Shown one piece after another: positions 63,681 to 64,000 of a stretch of 64,000 nt of DNA; the first letter of the stretch is position 1, and each line of letters opens with the position of its first letter. This DNA is from Palsa-504 sp963739615 (GTDB taxonomy: Bacteria > Actinomycetota > Actinomycetes > Streptosporangiales > Streptosporangiaceae): positions 186,001-250,000 of the forward strand of contig CAVUBD010000027.1 of NCBI GenBank assembly GCA_963739615.1. Reading direction: 5' to 3'. The notes beneath the pieces were generated by a model that did no database searches, was not told the DNA's origin, and was given only the letters and a program-made list of their open reading frames with translations. Position numbers and translations under genes: made by a program.

Positions 63681-63950
63681 ATGATTCAGGGGTATGACCC
63701 GCGCACCGGTAAGCCCGTGGGGCAGCCCGTTCCGGAGACCTCCGACGCCGAACTCGACGCGATCGTCGCCGCCGCGGCCCCGGCGGCCCCGGCCTGGCCT
63801 GCGCCGGGGCGCCCAGCCACGGCGGCCCTGGACGGGCTGGTACACGGGGTACAGGCGGGGCTTCGGCTGCTCCGGCACCCGGCGATCGCGGCGGCCGGGT
63901 TCACCGGTTCGACGGCCGGGGGGCTGGCGCTGGCCAGGAAGCGGCCGTAG
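63681..63950 (+). pseudogene. remnant of a 2-oxoglutarate-semialdehyde-type dehydrogenase
   Basis: An 89-codon ORF with a good ribosome site (AGGAGAG) eight bases after the dehydratase stop. The first part (MIQGYDPRTGKPVGQPVPET, then AIVAAAAPAAPAW) is the N terminus of an aldehyde dehydrogenase of the alpha-ketoglutaric semialdehyde type. The second (LVHGVQAGLRLLRHPAIAAA, GFTGSTAGGLALA) is the region about 100 residues later. The intervening part and everything beyond, including the catalytic Cys, are gone. This would be the last step of an oxidative pentose pathway. Confidence 0.75.
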
Positions 63951-64000
63951 AAGCGCAGGTGAACCCCGCCGATCAAAAATAATCACCGGTGGCAAAGTTT

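Overview
The window is chromosomal DNA of a high-GC actinomycete. The evidence is the consistent family content: DUF3145, DUF4193, DUF4235, DUF3093, DUF3710 and DUF3000 proteins, three F420-type luciferase-like oxidoreductases, a mycothiol-dependent maleylpyruvate isomerase family protein, a coproporphyrin-dependent haem route, and many GTG starts. The species cannot be read from the sequence. The gene order suh-like phosphatase, DUF4193, DUF3093, dut, DUF3710, two TrkA proteins, TRAM methyltransferase, then dxs, RNase D, DUF3000, hemE, cgoX, chdC matches the order I recall around Rv2701c-Rv2676c of Mycobacterium tuberculosis, with extra blocks inserted.

Layout. 0-6 kb: end of lnt, DUF3145, guaB1, a SDR/TetR pair and an AlkZ-type winged-helix protein. 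6-16.5 kb: secreted lytic transglycosylase, coproporphyrin ferrochelatase overlapping an inositol phosphatase, the DUF4193-dut-DUF3710-TrkA block and a frameshifted RNA methyltransferase. 16.5-31 kb: accessory and metabolic genes (small GntR protein with a perfect 20-bp palindrome, two F420-type oxidoreductases, a PEP-mutase family protein, a proline-rich membrane protein, aconitase, a 663-residue unknown, a PrmC-like methyltransferase, a GT-C-like membrane protein, a quinone reductase). 31-48 kb: dxs, fprA-type reductase, ppk1 with mutT1-like Nudix, DedA, RNase D/DUF3000, hemE, a DUF2090 aldolase, DUF4349 lipoprotein, cgoX, chdC, arfB. 48-54 kb: broken MFS gene, frameshifted msrB, a large LuxR-type ATPase regulator, another F420-type oxidoreductase, an amino acid oxidase. 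54-64 kb: TAT-exported metallophosphoesterase, an aminotransferase/Lrp/aldehyde dehydrogenase set typical of putrescine or other diamine oxidation, SRPBCC protein, and a FadR-type regulator with a sugar-acid dehydratase followed by a wrecked aldehyde dehydrogenase.

How the genes work together. HemE, CgoX, CpfC and ChdC are the late steps of the coproporphyrin-dependent haem pathway. Ppk1 and the Nudix/phosphatase protein overlap and are probably translated together. The aminotransferase, Lrp regulator and divergent aldehyde dehydrogenase form a likely catabolic regulon. The dehydratase operon at the right edge looks like an oxidative pentose or uronate pathway that has lost at least one step.

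Two themes run through the window. First, an unusual number of genes are damaged: three or four single-base frameshifts (RNA methyltransferase, msrB, a repeat-containing hypothetical, a 39-codon ORF), a lost stop codon (guaB1) and deletion remnants (two MFS genes, an AlkA-like glycosylase, an aldehyde dehydrogenase). Some single-base cases could be assembly errors. Second, there are several kinds of repeat: a dispersed G-rich hairpin element in three places, and many in-frame tandem repeats of 9, 15, 18 or 24 bp. At least eight genes show a TANNNT box 5-7 bases before a start codon that lacks a Shine-Dalgarno sequence, the pattern of leaderless transcription. I see no CRISPR array, tRNA, rRNA, insertion sequence, prophage or recognisable biosynthetic cluster, and no clear new defence or metabolic system.
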